The notes below the pieces were generated by a model. The model was not told where the DNA came from, made no database searches, and was given only the letters and a program-made list of their open reading frames with translations. Positions 23,081 through 36,839 of a stretch of 64,000 nt of DNA are shown piece after piece (the first letter of the stretch is position 1; each line of letters opens with the position of its first letter). The stretch lies in NCBI GenBank assembly GCA_003508835.1, contig PUFA01000711.1, forward strand, positions 42,662 to 106,661. Reading direction: 5' to 3'. Origin of the DNA: Eonycteris spelaea. Its lineage: Eukaryota > Chordata > Mammalia > Chiroptera > Pteropodidae. The position numbers and the translations under genes were made by a program.

Positions 23081-26000
23081 ATGGTGTGCAGAAGGTGGAA
23101 ACTTGATTTGTTGTGACTTTTGCCATAATGCCTTCTGCAAGAAATGTATTCTGCGCAACCTTGGCCGAAAGGAGCTGTCTACGATAATGGATGAAAACAA
23201 TCAATGGTATTGCTACATTTGTCACCCGGAGCCTTTGTTGGACTTGGTTACTGCATGTAACAGCGTATTTGAAAATTTAGAACAGTTGTTGCAACAAAAT
23301 AAGAAGAAGATAAAAGTTGACAATGAAAAGAGTAATAAAATATGTGACCATACACCCAGATTTTCTCCAAAGAAAAATAGTTCAAATTGTAATGGAGAAG
23401 AAAAGAAATTAGATGATTCATATTCTGGTTCTGTAACCTACTCGTATTCAGCACTAATTGTACCCAAAGAGTTGATTAAGAAGGCAAAAAAACTGATTGA
23501 GACTACAGCGAACATGAACTCCAGTTACGTTAAGTTTTTGAAGCAGGCAACAGATAATTCAGAAATCAATTCAGCTACAAAGTTACGTCAGCTTAAGGCT
23601 TTTAAGTCTGTGTTGGCTGATATTAGGAAAGCTCATCTTGCATTAGAAGAAGATTTGAATTCAGAGATCCAAGGTTTAGATGCTGTAAACAAAGAGAAAA
23701 ATACCAAAGAGCATAAAGTTATAGATGCTAAGTCTGAAACAAAAGTACGAAAAGGAGAAAAACTCTGTGCTTTGGAAAGGAAGGATATTTCAAAATCAGA
23801 AGCTAAACTGTCAGGAAAGCAGGTAGATAGTGAGCACATGGATCAAAGTATTCCAGTAGAGGAACAAAGAACGAATAAAAGTACCAGTGGTGAACATAAG
23901 AAATCTGATAAAAAGGAAGAACCTCAGTATGAACCTGCTAACACTTCTGAAGACTTAGACATGGATATTGTGTCTGTTCCTTCTTCAGTTCCAGAAGACA
24001 TTTTTGAGAATCTTGAGGCTGCTATGGAAGTTCAGAGTTCAGCTGATCATCACGGGTGATGGCAACAGTGAAATTGAGCAAGAACTGAGAGAGTTCTTCT
24101 GTAAATTAAATAATACTTCAAAAGAAACAGAGGAGGTATTAAGTCAAAAACTACAGCTAAAGTAACAAAAGAATTATATGTTAAACTCACTCCTGTCTCC
24201 CTTTCTAATTCCCCAATTAAAGGTGCTGATTGTCAGGAAGTTCCACAAGATAAAGATGGCTATAAAAGTTCTGGTCTGAGCCCCAAGCCAGAGAACTGTG
24301 AACTTGGACAGGAAAGAAATGATAATGAGCATTTGGTTGAATGTGAAGTTCTGTTACCTGCAGAAGAATCTGATCTTCGAAGATCCCCACGTGTAAAGAC
24401 TACACCCTTAAGGCGACAGACAGAAACCAACCCCGCTACGTCTAATTCAGATGAAGAAAGTAATGAAACAGTTAAAGAGAAACAAAAACCATCGGGTCCA
24501 ATGAGAAAAAAAGATAAGCGTAATTCTTCTGACAGTGCTATAGATAATCCTAAACCTAATAAATTGCCTAAATCTAAACAGTCAGAGATTGTGGATCAGA
24601 ATTCAGATTCTGATGAAATGCTAGCAATCCTCAAAGAGGTGTCCAGGATGAGTCAGAGTTCTTCTTCAGATACTGATATTAATGAAACTCATACAAATCA
24701 TGAGAAGACTTTGTATGATTTAAAGACTCAAACAGGGAAAGATGATAAAGGAAAAAGGAAAAGAAAAAGTTCTACTTCTGGCTCAGATTTTGATATTAAA
24801 AAAGGCAAATCAGCTAAAAGGTTTATAATGCCTAAAAAGAAACGACAAAACCAGTCTGAATCTTCCAATTATGACTCGGAATTAGAAAAAGAGATAAAGA
24901 GCATGAGTAAAATTGGGGTTGCCAGAACAACCAAAAAAGGAGTTCCAAATAGAGAAGATTATGATTCTTCCGAAGATGAAAAACACAGCAAAAAAAAGAA
25001 TGGGTAATCAAGGACAGAAAAGTTTGAAGACTGCTCAAGAACGGTCATCTGATGATACTGAAAGGAAACAAGAAAGAGAGAACTTCTCTTCAGCAGAAGG
25101 CACAGTTGGTAAAGACAAGACCATTGTAGAATTAAGTGATAGACATGTTAAGAAGCAGCAGCCAGGTGTTTCTTTTGTTGGTGTTGATAAGCCGCCTTCT
25201 GGGAAAGAGGAGAGTTTTAGTTCTCCAGAAGACAAAAAGTTTGTTGAAACTAAAGAAAAGAGTAAGCATCTGAAAACCAAAGTGTATAAGAAAGTACAGG
25301 GTAGCTTATCTGATGTTGCTGAGAAGTTCTCAAAGAAAGGGCACAGTGATGACTCCTCTGAGGATGATAAAAAGCAGAACAAAAAGGGAACTGAAGAAAA
25401 AGAAAAGAAAACTACAGACTTGAAGAAAAAAGTAATTAAGATGGAACAACAGTATGAATCATCTGATGGCACGGAGAAATTACCTGAGGGAGGAGAAATT
25501 TGTCATTTTCCTAAAGACATAAAGCAAAATAAGAAAGACACAACTGATGGAGAAAAGAAAAGTAAAAAATAAAAGATAAAACTTGTAAGAAGAAGGATGA
25601 ATTATCTGATAATGCTGACAGGTTACAAGGGAAAAGAGATAGTTGTGATTCTTCAGAAGAAAAAAGGAGTAAGAATGTACCATCTGGTAGAGAGAAGAAA
25701 AGGTGCAACTTACCTGAAAAAAGTTCAAGGAAGAGACAAGATTGTTCATCATCTGATACAGAGAAATATTCCATGAAAGAAGATGGTCATGATTCTTCTG
25801 ATAAGAGAGTGAAAAGAACAGAATTGAGGGAAAGACGAAATTTAAATTCAAAGCGAAGTAACAAGGGAGTACGAAGTGGCTCCTCATCTTCAGATGCTGA
25901 GGAAAGTTCTGAAGATAATAAAAAGCTGAAGAAACAAAGAACTTCAACTAAAAAGAAGGCAGGCAATGTCAAGGAGAAAATGAGAAACTCCGTAAGAACA

Positions 26001-26160
26001 AGCACTAAAAGGAAGCAAGCTGACATCACTTCCTCATCTTCTGATATAGGAGATGATGATCAAAATTCTGTAGGAGAAGGGAGCAGTGATGAGCAGAAAA
26101 TTAAGCCTGTGACGGAAAATTTAGTGCTGTCTTCACATACTGGATTTTGTCAGTCTTCAG
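23081..26160 (+). CDS. ATRX: ATRX exon 9: PHD finger of ADD, HP1-binding motif and charged linker; three frame disruptions
   Basis: The giant exon, 3080 nt, runs from ataatttcag to TCTTCAG/gtatgc. It opens with the PHD finger of the ADD domain (WCAEGGNLICCDFCHNAFC, then QWYCYICH), whose C4HC3 zinc ligands are all present. A helical stretch follows, then a long lysine/serine/glutamate linker. The HP1-binding motif LYVKL is intact near 24174-24188. The frame breaks three times. At 24054-24135, four 1-bp indels cancel but leave TGA at 24057 and 24069. An A-run at 24990-24997 is one base too long and leads to TAA at 25005. The A-run at 25564-25569 is one base too short, which makes TAA at 25570 and returns the homologous frame to the original phase. 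Elsewhere differences are substitutions or whole codons, as expected for a functional orthologue. Confidence 0.95.
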
Positions 26161-29100
26161 GTATGCAAAAATAAATTTAAAATGTGTAATTTGTACTTAT
26201 TCCCTCTTGAATAACTACATTTTTTAATTTCCTGAAGCCAGTCAAATGCAGGATTACTGTTTAGGAAAAGACAATTTAAAAAGTCTTTAGAGATTAACTA
26301 GAAAGCCTTTCTCCATTTATTTTTATGCCATCATTGGAAGTTATTTCATTGTTAGTATTCTGTGTCAGGTATACCAGGTTTGTTGAGTAATAAACAAAAT
26401 TTCTTTATCAATATTTGATGTTTTTTCTCTGAAGTAATGAACAGTACTTTATAAAGGAAAATCAGACTGGTACCAGTAGTTTATTTAATGGAGATGAGTG
26501 CTTAGTACTGGTTTAAAATGGTTTGTAACAGTTTTAAGTGCTTTGCCATGCATATGATTTTTTAAATTGGACAGAATAACTTTGTGTCCCATTAAATCCT
26601 CTGAAAAATTAAATTTACTTCATTGAAACCCTTTGCTGATGCTCATCATTTTTTTCTAATGACATGAACCAGATGTTTCTGTCCTCAATAATAACAGGAG
26701 GAAAGACAGCCGAAAAGTAGTTCTATTACCCTATCATGAGATAGAGCACTAGAACAATTAAGGTTTGTTTGGGTCAATAGTCAATGATACTCCAAACCAC
26801 CCCCCAATTGTGAAAATTTTATTATTGTAATTTTTTAAAAAAATCAGTTGTACAATAAAATGTAATCTTGTCACTCATTGTCTTTTTTTTTTTTTAAGTC
26901 AATAAAACCTGTCAGCTAACCAGGGACGCTTGAAATTTCTTTAAAAATTTTATAAAGTAGATTTCACTTATAGCTGTGTTTCTTGCACAGGCAGAATGTT
27001 AAAAAATTTCCTTTCATTCCTTATGTTAGCATTTTCCATTTATCCCAATTGTATTTTAGAGAAATTAATTTAAATCCTGTTTTTAAATAAAATTTTAAAT
27101 TCCTTTTATGGAGCACTGATCTTATCAGTTGATTTTGAAAACCAAGTGTGATATGCATGGTGTATACAATTTAATGGTTCCTCTATATCACAGCCTAGAT
27201 GCAGTTCTGCTTGTTTAGCTATTACCACTACAGGCCTGCGGTCCCTGAAATTCTTGAGCCTAACGTGTTTCAGATTTTTCAACTGTTTGGTTTTCAGAAA
27301 GATAATACAGAGTAGTTAATTGTATATTATATAATAGCTCCATTAGGGCCTGAGGAAAAACACCCATAATCAGCCGCTTTAGTATTTCTGCAGCAAAACA
27401 TGAACATTCACATTTAGAAGAGTAAATAGCTCTAATTAGGTTTTGCTGCTAAATGAACTTTGGGACCACCTTATATAACTTTTATATTTGAGAGCTTTTT
27501 GGATTTCAGAATTGTGTATAAGAGATTGTGGACTTGCATTCAAAACATGATTGAATAGTTACTTTGATATCAAATCAGTATTTTTGTTATCAGTTTAGAT
27601 GAGAAAATTTATTAATGATTAGAGTATAAGAATAATAAATTGTAATTAGTTACATTGAATATTCTCATTAGCAAATTCTAGACTATTGAACTGATCTTAA
27701 ACTTTGGAAAACTGGTTTCCATGATTAAACAGCTTCCTTAGTGAAATTAACATGTTTGATTTCAAATACAAATTTTCATTTCTCAAAATCTCACTTGATT
27801 TAATACATATGAAGATACTTATGACATACCTCTCATGTTTGGGACTAATAATACCTAGTGTAATAGTGATATGTATTCATCAGATCTTAAGAAGAGATAA
27901 CAATATAGGATATATTTCCCAATAATTCCTTAACCCAGCACTAGTCTAGGTCACTGTGTTCCATCTTAACTTATGTAACTATATTCTGAAGGACAAGTGT
28001 GCTGATGGGGAATATATTTTGAGAAGCCTTGAGAATTCAGCACTTAAGCAGATGCTAATCTCTTGACTGGTGGAACAAGCCTGTTCCAATTTCGTTTACC
28101 CTGGATATTTCTTGGGACTGATTGCTGCTTTAGATGAAAAAGGAAGATAAATTTGCTAGGGAGTTAACACATCTAAAAATTGGACTTTGTCAATAGAAAT
28201 ATTTATGGAGATGAAGAATATGAAGGGCATTGAAAAGAAGCACTATGTAAAAAATACTGTTTTTAAAGGTAAGTTTGGGTGTAAGCCAAAGATAAGTGGC
28301 ATTCCTTAAGAATTTCCTTGAAGCATGCTAAATTTATTTAGTCCCTTAATATGTCCAACTTATTTTAGGTGACAATTTTTATGAGCCTTTAAAAAGTCTC
28401 CCCTGCTCTCATGAATTTAGAGGATTCCAACTTATTCAGCAATAGTTGGGTATCCTATTACATGGTAGAACATTTTCTTAGAAATTGGGCTTGGGAATGG
28501 CATGAGCAACCAAGGTTAACAACATGGTCCTAGGAGATTACAGTCTAATGAGCAAGATAGACATAGATAAATCATTTTAAAAAGAATACCAGAAGAAAGA
28601 TATAAAAGTAAAATAGGGCTATGTGATAAATACTGAGCGAACCATTTAATCTAAATATTGGAGGAAGACTTAAAAGAATAGAATTTTTGAAGTTTGGGTC
28701 AAATTTTGAAAGGTGTAGAAAAGAGGAACAACAGTAATATTACTACTAATATTTCATTTGAAGATTGCTCTTGTTTGAATGAAGTTTTTATTGTGAGTTT
28801 GCTAGGATAGTGTGAGGTTTATTTTTGCCTTTCTGTATTTAGTATATTTCTGTCTTGAATTTGTATCTGTCTTCATTCTTTATGGACTTTTCCTCCAAAT
28901 ATTTTATTATGAAAAAAATTTAAATATACAGAAAAGCTTCTTCCATTAACATTGCACTGTATTTGCTTTATCACATATCAATCCTATCTATCCATCAGTG
29001 TAACTAACTTATTTTTGCCTTTTTAACTATTTTTAAATAATTATAAATTTGCAGGAAGTTGCACCAAAAAAATGTACAGGGAGATCTTGGATACCCTTCA

Positions 29101-30189
29101 TTCAGTTTTTCCTAATGTTAATATCTTGCATAACTACCATAAAGTGTCAAAACCAGGAACAGAAGATTTATACAGATCTAATCAGCTTAATATGCACTCA
29201 TTTGTTTGTGTGTGTGTATTGTATGTATAAGTATAAATTTATGCAATTGTATCATTTGTAGCTTTGTAAACCACTACTGACAACCAAGATTTTGAACTAT
29301 TCCATTACCACAAGTTTCCTTTATGCTACATCTTATGCACACCCCCTTACTTATCCTCATTCTTAACCCCTAACAACTGTTAATTCAATCTGATTTTTAT
29401 CCGTTATTTTGTTAAAAGATGGAATCATGAAGTATGTAACCTTTTGAGGTTGGCTTTTTTCACTCAGTGTAATGCTCTTGAAATTTTGGCTGCATTTCAA
29501 AATAATTGGTAAACATTAACATACTTCTCCCTAATTACTTCAGCATATGTAGTATTAATAAGAGTTCAGTATTTAAGTTTGTTTTTGAGGTGCAGTTTAC
29601 ATACAATGAAATGTACAAATTTTAATTTCTTTAGAATTTTAATCAAAGGATAGAAATGTAGCTTTTATAAGGAAATAAGTTTTATTGTACTTGAATATAT
29701 ATGTGTAATTTTACTCATGAATACAATACAAATTCAAGTATTTTTGAAATTACTTGATACTACCAAAATATTGATAACAATTTTGTTATTTTCAGTGATA
29801 CAGGATAAATTATACATCTGTTAACTTTAAACTTAAAAAATGGATCATTACAAAGCTTATTTCAGCAATAAATTTATGCTAATGTGATGGCAAATGATAT
29901 AAAGACTTGTTACCAGAAGGATGAAGCTTTAAAAACCTCTTGTGCTCTCAGAGTAGAACTTTGAATATCTAAGATCCAACTTATTTATCATTTTACTGCT
30001 GCACTTCTTAAATTCCCCATTGTTCTTTCCTTATCAATTCTTCTTAATCATGTTTTGGAATCTAGAGTACACTTTAGAACCCTGTAGTTGTTTTTAAAGT
30101 TTTAGGCTTTCAGGTTTATTTTATATTGTTTTACTTGTGTAGAAAATTTAAAGCTAAATTTTAAGTGTACCTTTTTTTTTTCTCTCAAG
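26161..30189 (+). other. Intron 9
   Basis: The 4.0-kb intron has a possible DNA-transposon relic near 27220-27530 and antisense L1 3' sequence at 28880-29640. Between them, and from 26161 to 27220, I see only AT-rich sequence. Confidence 0.5.
28880..29640 (-). mobile_element. Old L1 3' region
   Basis: The patterns tttgcaggaagttgcacc, caaaaccaggaacagaag, and ggaatcatgaagtatgtaac with the following cactcagtgtaatgctcttg are those of antisense L1M 3' ends. Confidence 0.55.
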
Positions 30190-30262
30190 GAGATGAAGCC
30201 TTATCTAAATCAGTGCCTGTCACAGTGGATGATGATGACGATGACAATGATCCCGAGAATAG
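30190..30262 (+). CDS. ATRX: ATRX exon 10
   Basis: A 73-nt exon with acceptor ttttctctcaag and donor AATAG/gtatga. It encodes DEALSKSVPVTV, then six aspartates, then NDPENR, and belongs to the DAXX-interacting region. The frame is intact and in phase with exons 9 and 11, and the poly-aspartate count equals human as I know it. Confidence 0.95.
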
Positions 30263-31199
30263 GTATGATTCTATCTGTAAGCACTTTTAACAGGTTATAA
30301 CACATCCTCGGTATGGGCACAGACAGCAGAAATGGAACCACAAGCTGGTTGTAAAAACCAGGAGTGCTTGCCTTAGAAAGACTCGCTCACAATCTTCCTG
30401 CAAGTTTGAAAGGAAGGCCAGAAAATGAGCTAAAACTCAGAAACCTTAAGAGAAAGTAAATATAAATGTTAGCACACCTAGCATATGATATGTTATAGAA
30501 ATATAGCACTGTCAATTTTATGTTTTCACGTAAACTGATAATTTTTGAGAATAATTTTGACAGATTATTTAATCGAAGAAGGTAAATCATATCTCAGTAA
30601 TTTGATGGCAACAAACATCTCTCTCCTTAATATTGGATTATTATTTTAAGTTGCCATTCAGTATGGTGGTCCTATTTATTAAATCCTGCTCAATGTGAAA
30701 AAAAGGAGATTGCTCAGATATATAAGTTTAAGAGATCACTTTCAAAATTAGTGCCAATTTATAGTGTCCAAACTAATACAGATTTTAACCATTTTTCAAA
30801 TAAAGAGTAGACAGTATGATAGTGTTAACTTTAATAAGATTTACACAATAGTTTTAAATGTAGATAGTGTAGCCTATACAGATTTTATAACTAAGGGATG
30901 GCTGGGAGTAGAAAAAAAATACTAAGGAACAGCTATATCTCAGCAATGAAAAAAAAAAAAAAACAAAGATATTGAAGAATATAATGTTTTTAAATATATT
31001 GTAATCCTTTCCTGGACTATAGTATACCACACAATCATAATCTTCAAACAAGTGTAGTGTTTTGGGTGGAATTTTGGAATAATGGAGATAAGAGTATCTG
31101 ACTTCTAGTTCTATCTTTTCTAACAACTGGAATCTTGGACAGTGACTTTACTCTTTGCCAAAACTTTCTGATCTCTAAAATAGAAGGATTGATGTAAAG

Positions 31200-31450
31200 G
31201 GGAATGAGAGGTTCATACTTCAGGTATAAAACAAGTCATGGGGATGTGGTGTACTACATAAGGAATATAGTCAGTAATATTGTGATAGCGTTGCACAGTG
31301 TCAGATGGTTGCTGGATTTAGTCATGGTGATCACTTCTTTAGGTAATAAAGGTTGAATAACTACAGTATACACCTGAAACTAATACAATATTCTGTGTTA
31401 GCTATATTTTAATAAAAAAATTTATTAAAAATTTAATAAAATGATAATAG
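31200..31450 (+). mobile_element. L1 3' end
   Basis: The sequence ataaggaatatagtcagtaa, then tgcacagtgtcagatggttg, cctgaaactaatacaatat and an A-rich tail is a sense L1 3' terminus. Confidence 0.75.
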
Positions 31451-34400
31451 TAAAAGTAAATAAACAAAATGAAAGGGTTGGATGAAATTTTCTCTGATTA
31501 ATTCTAGCACCAGACATCTAAGATAGACGTGATGGTTTTACTAAGGAGCACTATATTAACCATCCATTTATTCCTAACAGTAAACTCTAATATTAAGAAA
31601 ATATGTCATTTTTGTGTCATGATTTCATAAGGAATTAACTTTGAGTTAGTAAATGCTGTGGAGACAGCTTTTACTCTAGCTCAGGTTTACATCTTGCTCG
31701 CACCGGTAGGTTTTTCTGTTTCAAAGATCAGAGTTCTTTAATTGACAGGAGAATATTTTTATTAAGTTGAATGAACAGTTTTATTTTGCATATTTGAAGA
31801 GTGCTTAATCATGGATACAAAGATTCATATGCTGCTTACATGTAATTTAGTTTTTGATTAAATATATAAATTATGTTATGGGGTCCAGAATGGAATGGTA
31901 AGGGCATACATTTAATTCATCAGGAATTTTATATAGTACATGGTCTCAGCGAGATTATGAAAGCATTTAAAATTTTAAAAACTGCTGTCATTCCTTTTTA
32001 CTTCTTTATGCTGCTGTGTGTTTTCCTGTAAAATATGAGGCCTAAAATGTTATTAAAAGGCTAATAATGTTTAAAACATACTATATCCTAATGTAACTTA
32101 ATTTCATATTTAGCCACCAAATGAGAGTGTCATTATTAAGGTGTGATAATTTTTTATTCGTGTTAGAGATTGTCAAAATATAAACATTATTTTCATCTTT
32201 TAAGTTACTTTGTCACATCTCTCTATAACTGGCAAGTATTTTATTGGAGGGTATCCTAATTCCATCTTGTGTTTGTGATTAAAAAATACAACCCTGTTGA
32301 ATACTTTTGAGAAGAATTAAATTTTATCTGGAACATGTTTTTCTTTATACTCAGTTTAATGTGCTTTAATAAAATATATCATTAATAACTTGTTTCATAT
32401 CCAAAGAGGTTACCTAATACCCATAGGTTGTCTAATGATGGGGATACAAATATCTTCTTGAAAATTTTGTGTAGGCAATGTATTTGAACATGTTTGAGTA
32501 TGCACTAAGCAGCTTTTGGAAATTTGTTTGCAGGTTATGATTAAGTCTTGGAATTATTTTACCAATTTCACATTTTTGAGTAGGATGTACTTTGGTAGAT
32601 GGCATATTGTAATTGTGTGTAAATTTGTACACAATTGTGTACTTGTATATAAATCATGTATAAATTTCATATGATTTGGTTTTTAGCAGTATTGTAATTC
32701 ATTTTCAGTGTTGATGTTATGGAGAGTTAAATAGCGAATTAATACAAATGCTTAATTGGTTGCAATAAATTTCTGTTAAACTTTTTTCTTGTTCAAGCAT
32801 TTAATTTTAATTATGATGTATCTTTTCATGAGAGTTGAAAGAATTTGTTAGAATTAAGATATACAGGCTAGTTTGTAGCCAAAGAAGTTTTGATAGTTCT
32901 GAAATTGAGGCAATCAATACTTTATAATTTCAAAATACTTATGAATACTTTATATATAAACTATATGCTTATATATTTGTTTGAAAGTTTTGCAACAGAT
33001 TTCACTGTTGTTATTTTTTCTGTTTTAAAACTAGAATTGCTTTTGAAGTCATTAAAAAGTTTTAGCTGTGTCCTGAATATTTTAGTAGGTGTGAATAAAT
33101 AAGTTCCTGTTATTTTAGCATACTATTATGTAATATTCATATTTGAAAGTACCTGTGTATGCTATTGTGAAATAGAAGGGTCTAATTTGTAAATTCTATA
33201 TAATTGCATTTATTTAATAAACAATGACAATATAAGGTTGGTTGACAGTTTTAACTTTTATTACTTTTTTTGGTTGACCTTTTTAGAAAAAGTATACATA
33301 GTAGACTAACTTTATTATTGAAGTTTCTATAACTGAGAAATCACTTCATATTTTATAGCATAGATTCTATGTACTTTTTGAAAGGAAGAACATAATAATA
33401 CCAAACAATACCAAACATTTTGTTAGGTTATTTACATTATACACAACTTTAAAGTAAGTTATTCGAATGTGCCATTATGTTAATGTTGCCTTTTGAATGC
33501 CTATTAGTTTTGTTTTAAATTGGTTCTTTCATTGAAAAGACATTTATCCACATAATTTTTAAATATGATTGTAATTCTATAATTAGACTGGCATTGAAAA
33601 TGCATTATGATTCTTTAATGTTTTCAATATAAATTGAGATATTTTGACTCAACATTTTCTAATAATGTTCTATATTTTTTTAATGCTCACACTATCAGTT
33701 AGCCTAGTAACAAGATGGTAGTGTGTTCAAGTTTAACAGTGTTAGTGTTGAGGATCATTAAACCAGGCTTGTCTTTAGAGATTGCATACTAAATGATCAC
33801 TGAAGAATCTATTCCCCCTGAAAAAATTAGTTTTGGAATATTCTTTATTTGTATAGATCGCTAGGTTTTTTTTTTTTCTAAATATCCTTTTTTTTAACCT
33901 CAATTTTGACTAAAAGCTGAGATTTTTATATGGATACCCTCCCTTGCCACATACATACATATATTTAGTTTATAGTTGAAGAATACTTAATTGGGTCTAA
34001 TTAATACTCCATAGTTTTCCTCATAATTTCTCAGCGGGGCTAAATAATTTTTTTTTATAGAAGCAAAATTTGATGTGAAGATTGTTTAAAGGAATTGCCC
34101 TTTATTAATAGAAGTTTTATTTAATTATAGCTGAACTACACCATAGCTTTAACCTTTTGCAATTATTTTGTAATTTGGTAATACTTTGCTTTTCAAACTG
34201 GAAAATATGCAAATGATTGCTTTTTCCTTATTAGCTTTGGTGTGGGCATTCTGATGAAGGCTCTGTACTGTTAATCCAGCATATTTTGGGAACTGATTGA
34301 TTCTTGGATTTTGTTCATACTAATGACGATATTTACTATTTGTTTACCTGATTTCAACAAAGATTTAATGGCATGCGTTTATCTCAGGTCCCTTCAACAT

Positions 34401-36249
34401 ATGACTTTCACTTGGTTTACATTTTAAACACTTTTCCAAATGTTCTGTATGTGTCTTTATCTATTTTCTATATAAATTAGCTAGTTCTGGAATAGTATTT
34501 TTCTGTGAAAAATTTTTCTTTATGGTTGTCCTGTTTGGTTAGCAAAATTGCTTTGGTTCTTTATGTGCTTGAAAAACAAAGATAACATTTTAAATGAAGG
34601 ATTTCACTTGTTTTTATATTTCAGTAAGGATTTTAAATTGCAGTTTTTAGGTAATTCTCAGGGGTTTTTTTTTTTTGTCTTTATAGCACAGATAAGTATT
34701 TAAAGTCATTTAAGTATAATACAGGTGTCCAACCAGTAGATAAGATCTGTTTGTAGATACCTAAACTGGTTGCAGTTGCCACCAGCTTTCTTTATGCTGG
34801 AATTCTCAGCAAGGAAAGAAATATGGTCAGTATTGGTGATCTCTCTGCTTTCCTTTCCTGTTCTGTGATGTTGAGACTTTCAGAAAATGAGAAATCTCCC
34901 CTCCTCTGCCCCCCACAAAGAGTGTGGATTTTCTGTTAGCAAAAATAATTCATTTTTCTTACCTCATATATGTCCCTTTTGTCTTTAACTTTGAAATTTA
35001 AAAATAAAAATGTGATGAGTAAGTTGTTTTACTTTTTAGGTATAAAAAATTAAACTAGTTCTTTAATATGATCAGATTTCCTAAACGTATGTCCATATTG
35101 TTAATAAATTATTTCTTATTAAAATTTTCTCTAAAACTGGCTTAGAGTTTTTCATAAAATCACAGTATACATTTTGTAATTTGATATAAATTGTTAATAA
35201 ACAGTGGTTAATATACAGCTTTTATTTTTCTATTTCTATGATTTTTTGAAAAAAATTATTTGGTACTAATTTTCCTGGTACTCTCACTGAAAAGAAAACA
35301 TTGCTGTTTTTTGTTAACTGCAAACATTTTATAGGACATATGACTAAAAAACATGTTTCAAAACGTTGTTTAACTTTTTGATTTTCATCATTATCTCATG
35401 AATGCCACCATTTTTTTGGGTATAGATTATTGTGCCATAGTCATATTTTTTATAGAAAGTTTCATATTAAGATACTAATTTTGAACCAAAGAGTTAAAAA
35501 AGTACTAATACAAATTTTGGAGATGAGGAATGCCATAGTAATTCTATAAAATGTTTAATTTTAATTTTTTATTCTTAATCCTGAAGTACATAACATTTGA
35601 TGAAACAAAAGCCTCACTCTATTAGATGGATATGTGTTCACCACTCTTTTCTCATGAAAAATATTCAACGTTCTTTGGCTGTGATCATTTGAATTGTTTT
35701 TACGTATCAACTCATTAAATATATTGTTATATTTTAGCACTACATACACTTAGACAGTTGTTTTGTATCTCTTAAGGGCATATTAATCCTGTAGTCTTAT
35801 TCAGAATTGTTTTTTTTTTAAACTAATTATCCTTTTGTGATATTGTGCACAAAATATAAAAACACAAATTTAAAAAGTCACTTTTGTATAAGGATGCACA
35901 GTATTTTGACCTTCAAAAATGTATTTTTTATTTAGCAGTTTTCTTCAAATCTGTTTTCAGAACTTCTTAAAATATAAAACAGTAGATGCAGAATATATCT
36001 GAGATGTCCTATCAGTGCATTTTAGAGATGGAGCATACTGGACTAATGATGTTTAGAACACCCTTTTTTATTTTTAATCTTTCAAAATCAATGCTTGAAT
36101 TATTTCATTTCTAAATACATATATTGGAATCAGTGAAATGCAGATATCTTTAAGAATGTTACTATAGTATATTTGCTCAAGCATTCATTAGGACAGAGGT
36201 AGTGAATGAGTAGAGTATAGCACTGACACAGTAAAATTAATAGCAGATT

Positions 36250-36370
36250 GGTACTCAGAATCTTAGGTGCTACTTCTGGCTTTGCTACTAACTAGCTTTG
36301 TTCCTTTGGCCAAGTCATTTCCCCTCTCTAAGCTTGTTTCCTCATTTGTAGAATGATAGAATTGGACTCT
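36250..36370 (+). mobile_element. MIR SINE fragment
   Basis: The sequences cttctggctttgctactaac, ggccaagtcatttcccctct and gtttcctcatttgtagaatg match the sense MIR core. Confidence 0.7.
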
Positions 36371-36569
36371 TAAGGCCTCTTCTTCTAGTTCTAACATTTT
36401 GTGTTGCTTTTCTAATGGCTGTTTCTCTAAAGCTCCCTTGTCAAGAGACCCTTGAATTTTGGATTTGCCTATCAGCAAGAGATGGTTTACTTTATTTTCC
36501 TGTTTAAGTGTTTAAACACGAGATATTACTTATTTCCTTTCTAGATAGGATCAGAATTACTAAAGGCGG

Positions 36570-36571
36570 CT

Positions 36572-36619
<48 letters not shown>

Positions 36620-36626
36620 GACACAT
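36570..36626. repeat. (CT)n(CA)n compound microsatellite
   Basis: A run of tc dinucleotides passes directly into ac dinucleotides. Probably polymorphic. Confidence 0.95.
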
Positions 36627-36839
36627 ACATTCTCACATGTGCGTGCACACCCTCTTATTGCTTGTCTTTGCATGGTTGGGCTCATTCCTTATTTTTGCTT
36701 TCTTTCAGTAGATGAAGGTGTAATAAGGCATTATCTTGGTATTCATTATGTGATTTAGAAGACTTAGCTTGTTTGGTTTTGGGATTCTATGATTATCTAT
36801 CTCATGCACTAGTTCTGATCATTGTTTGTGGGTTTTTAC

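Noticed and set aside
25035..25947. Long antisense frames (145 and 155 codons) opposite exon 9
   Set aside because: They are shadows of the lysine/serine-rich ATRX coding strand, giving leucine/serine/phenylalanine-rich translations.
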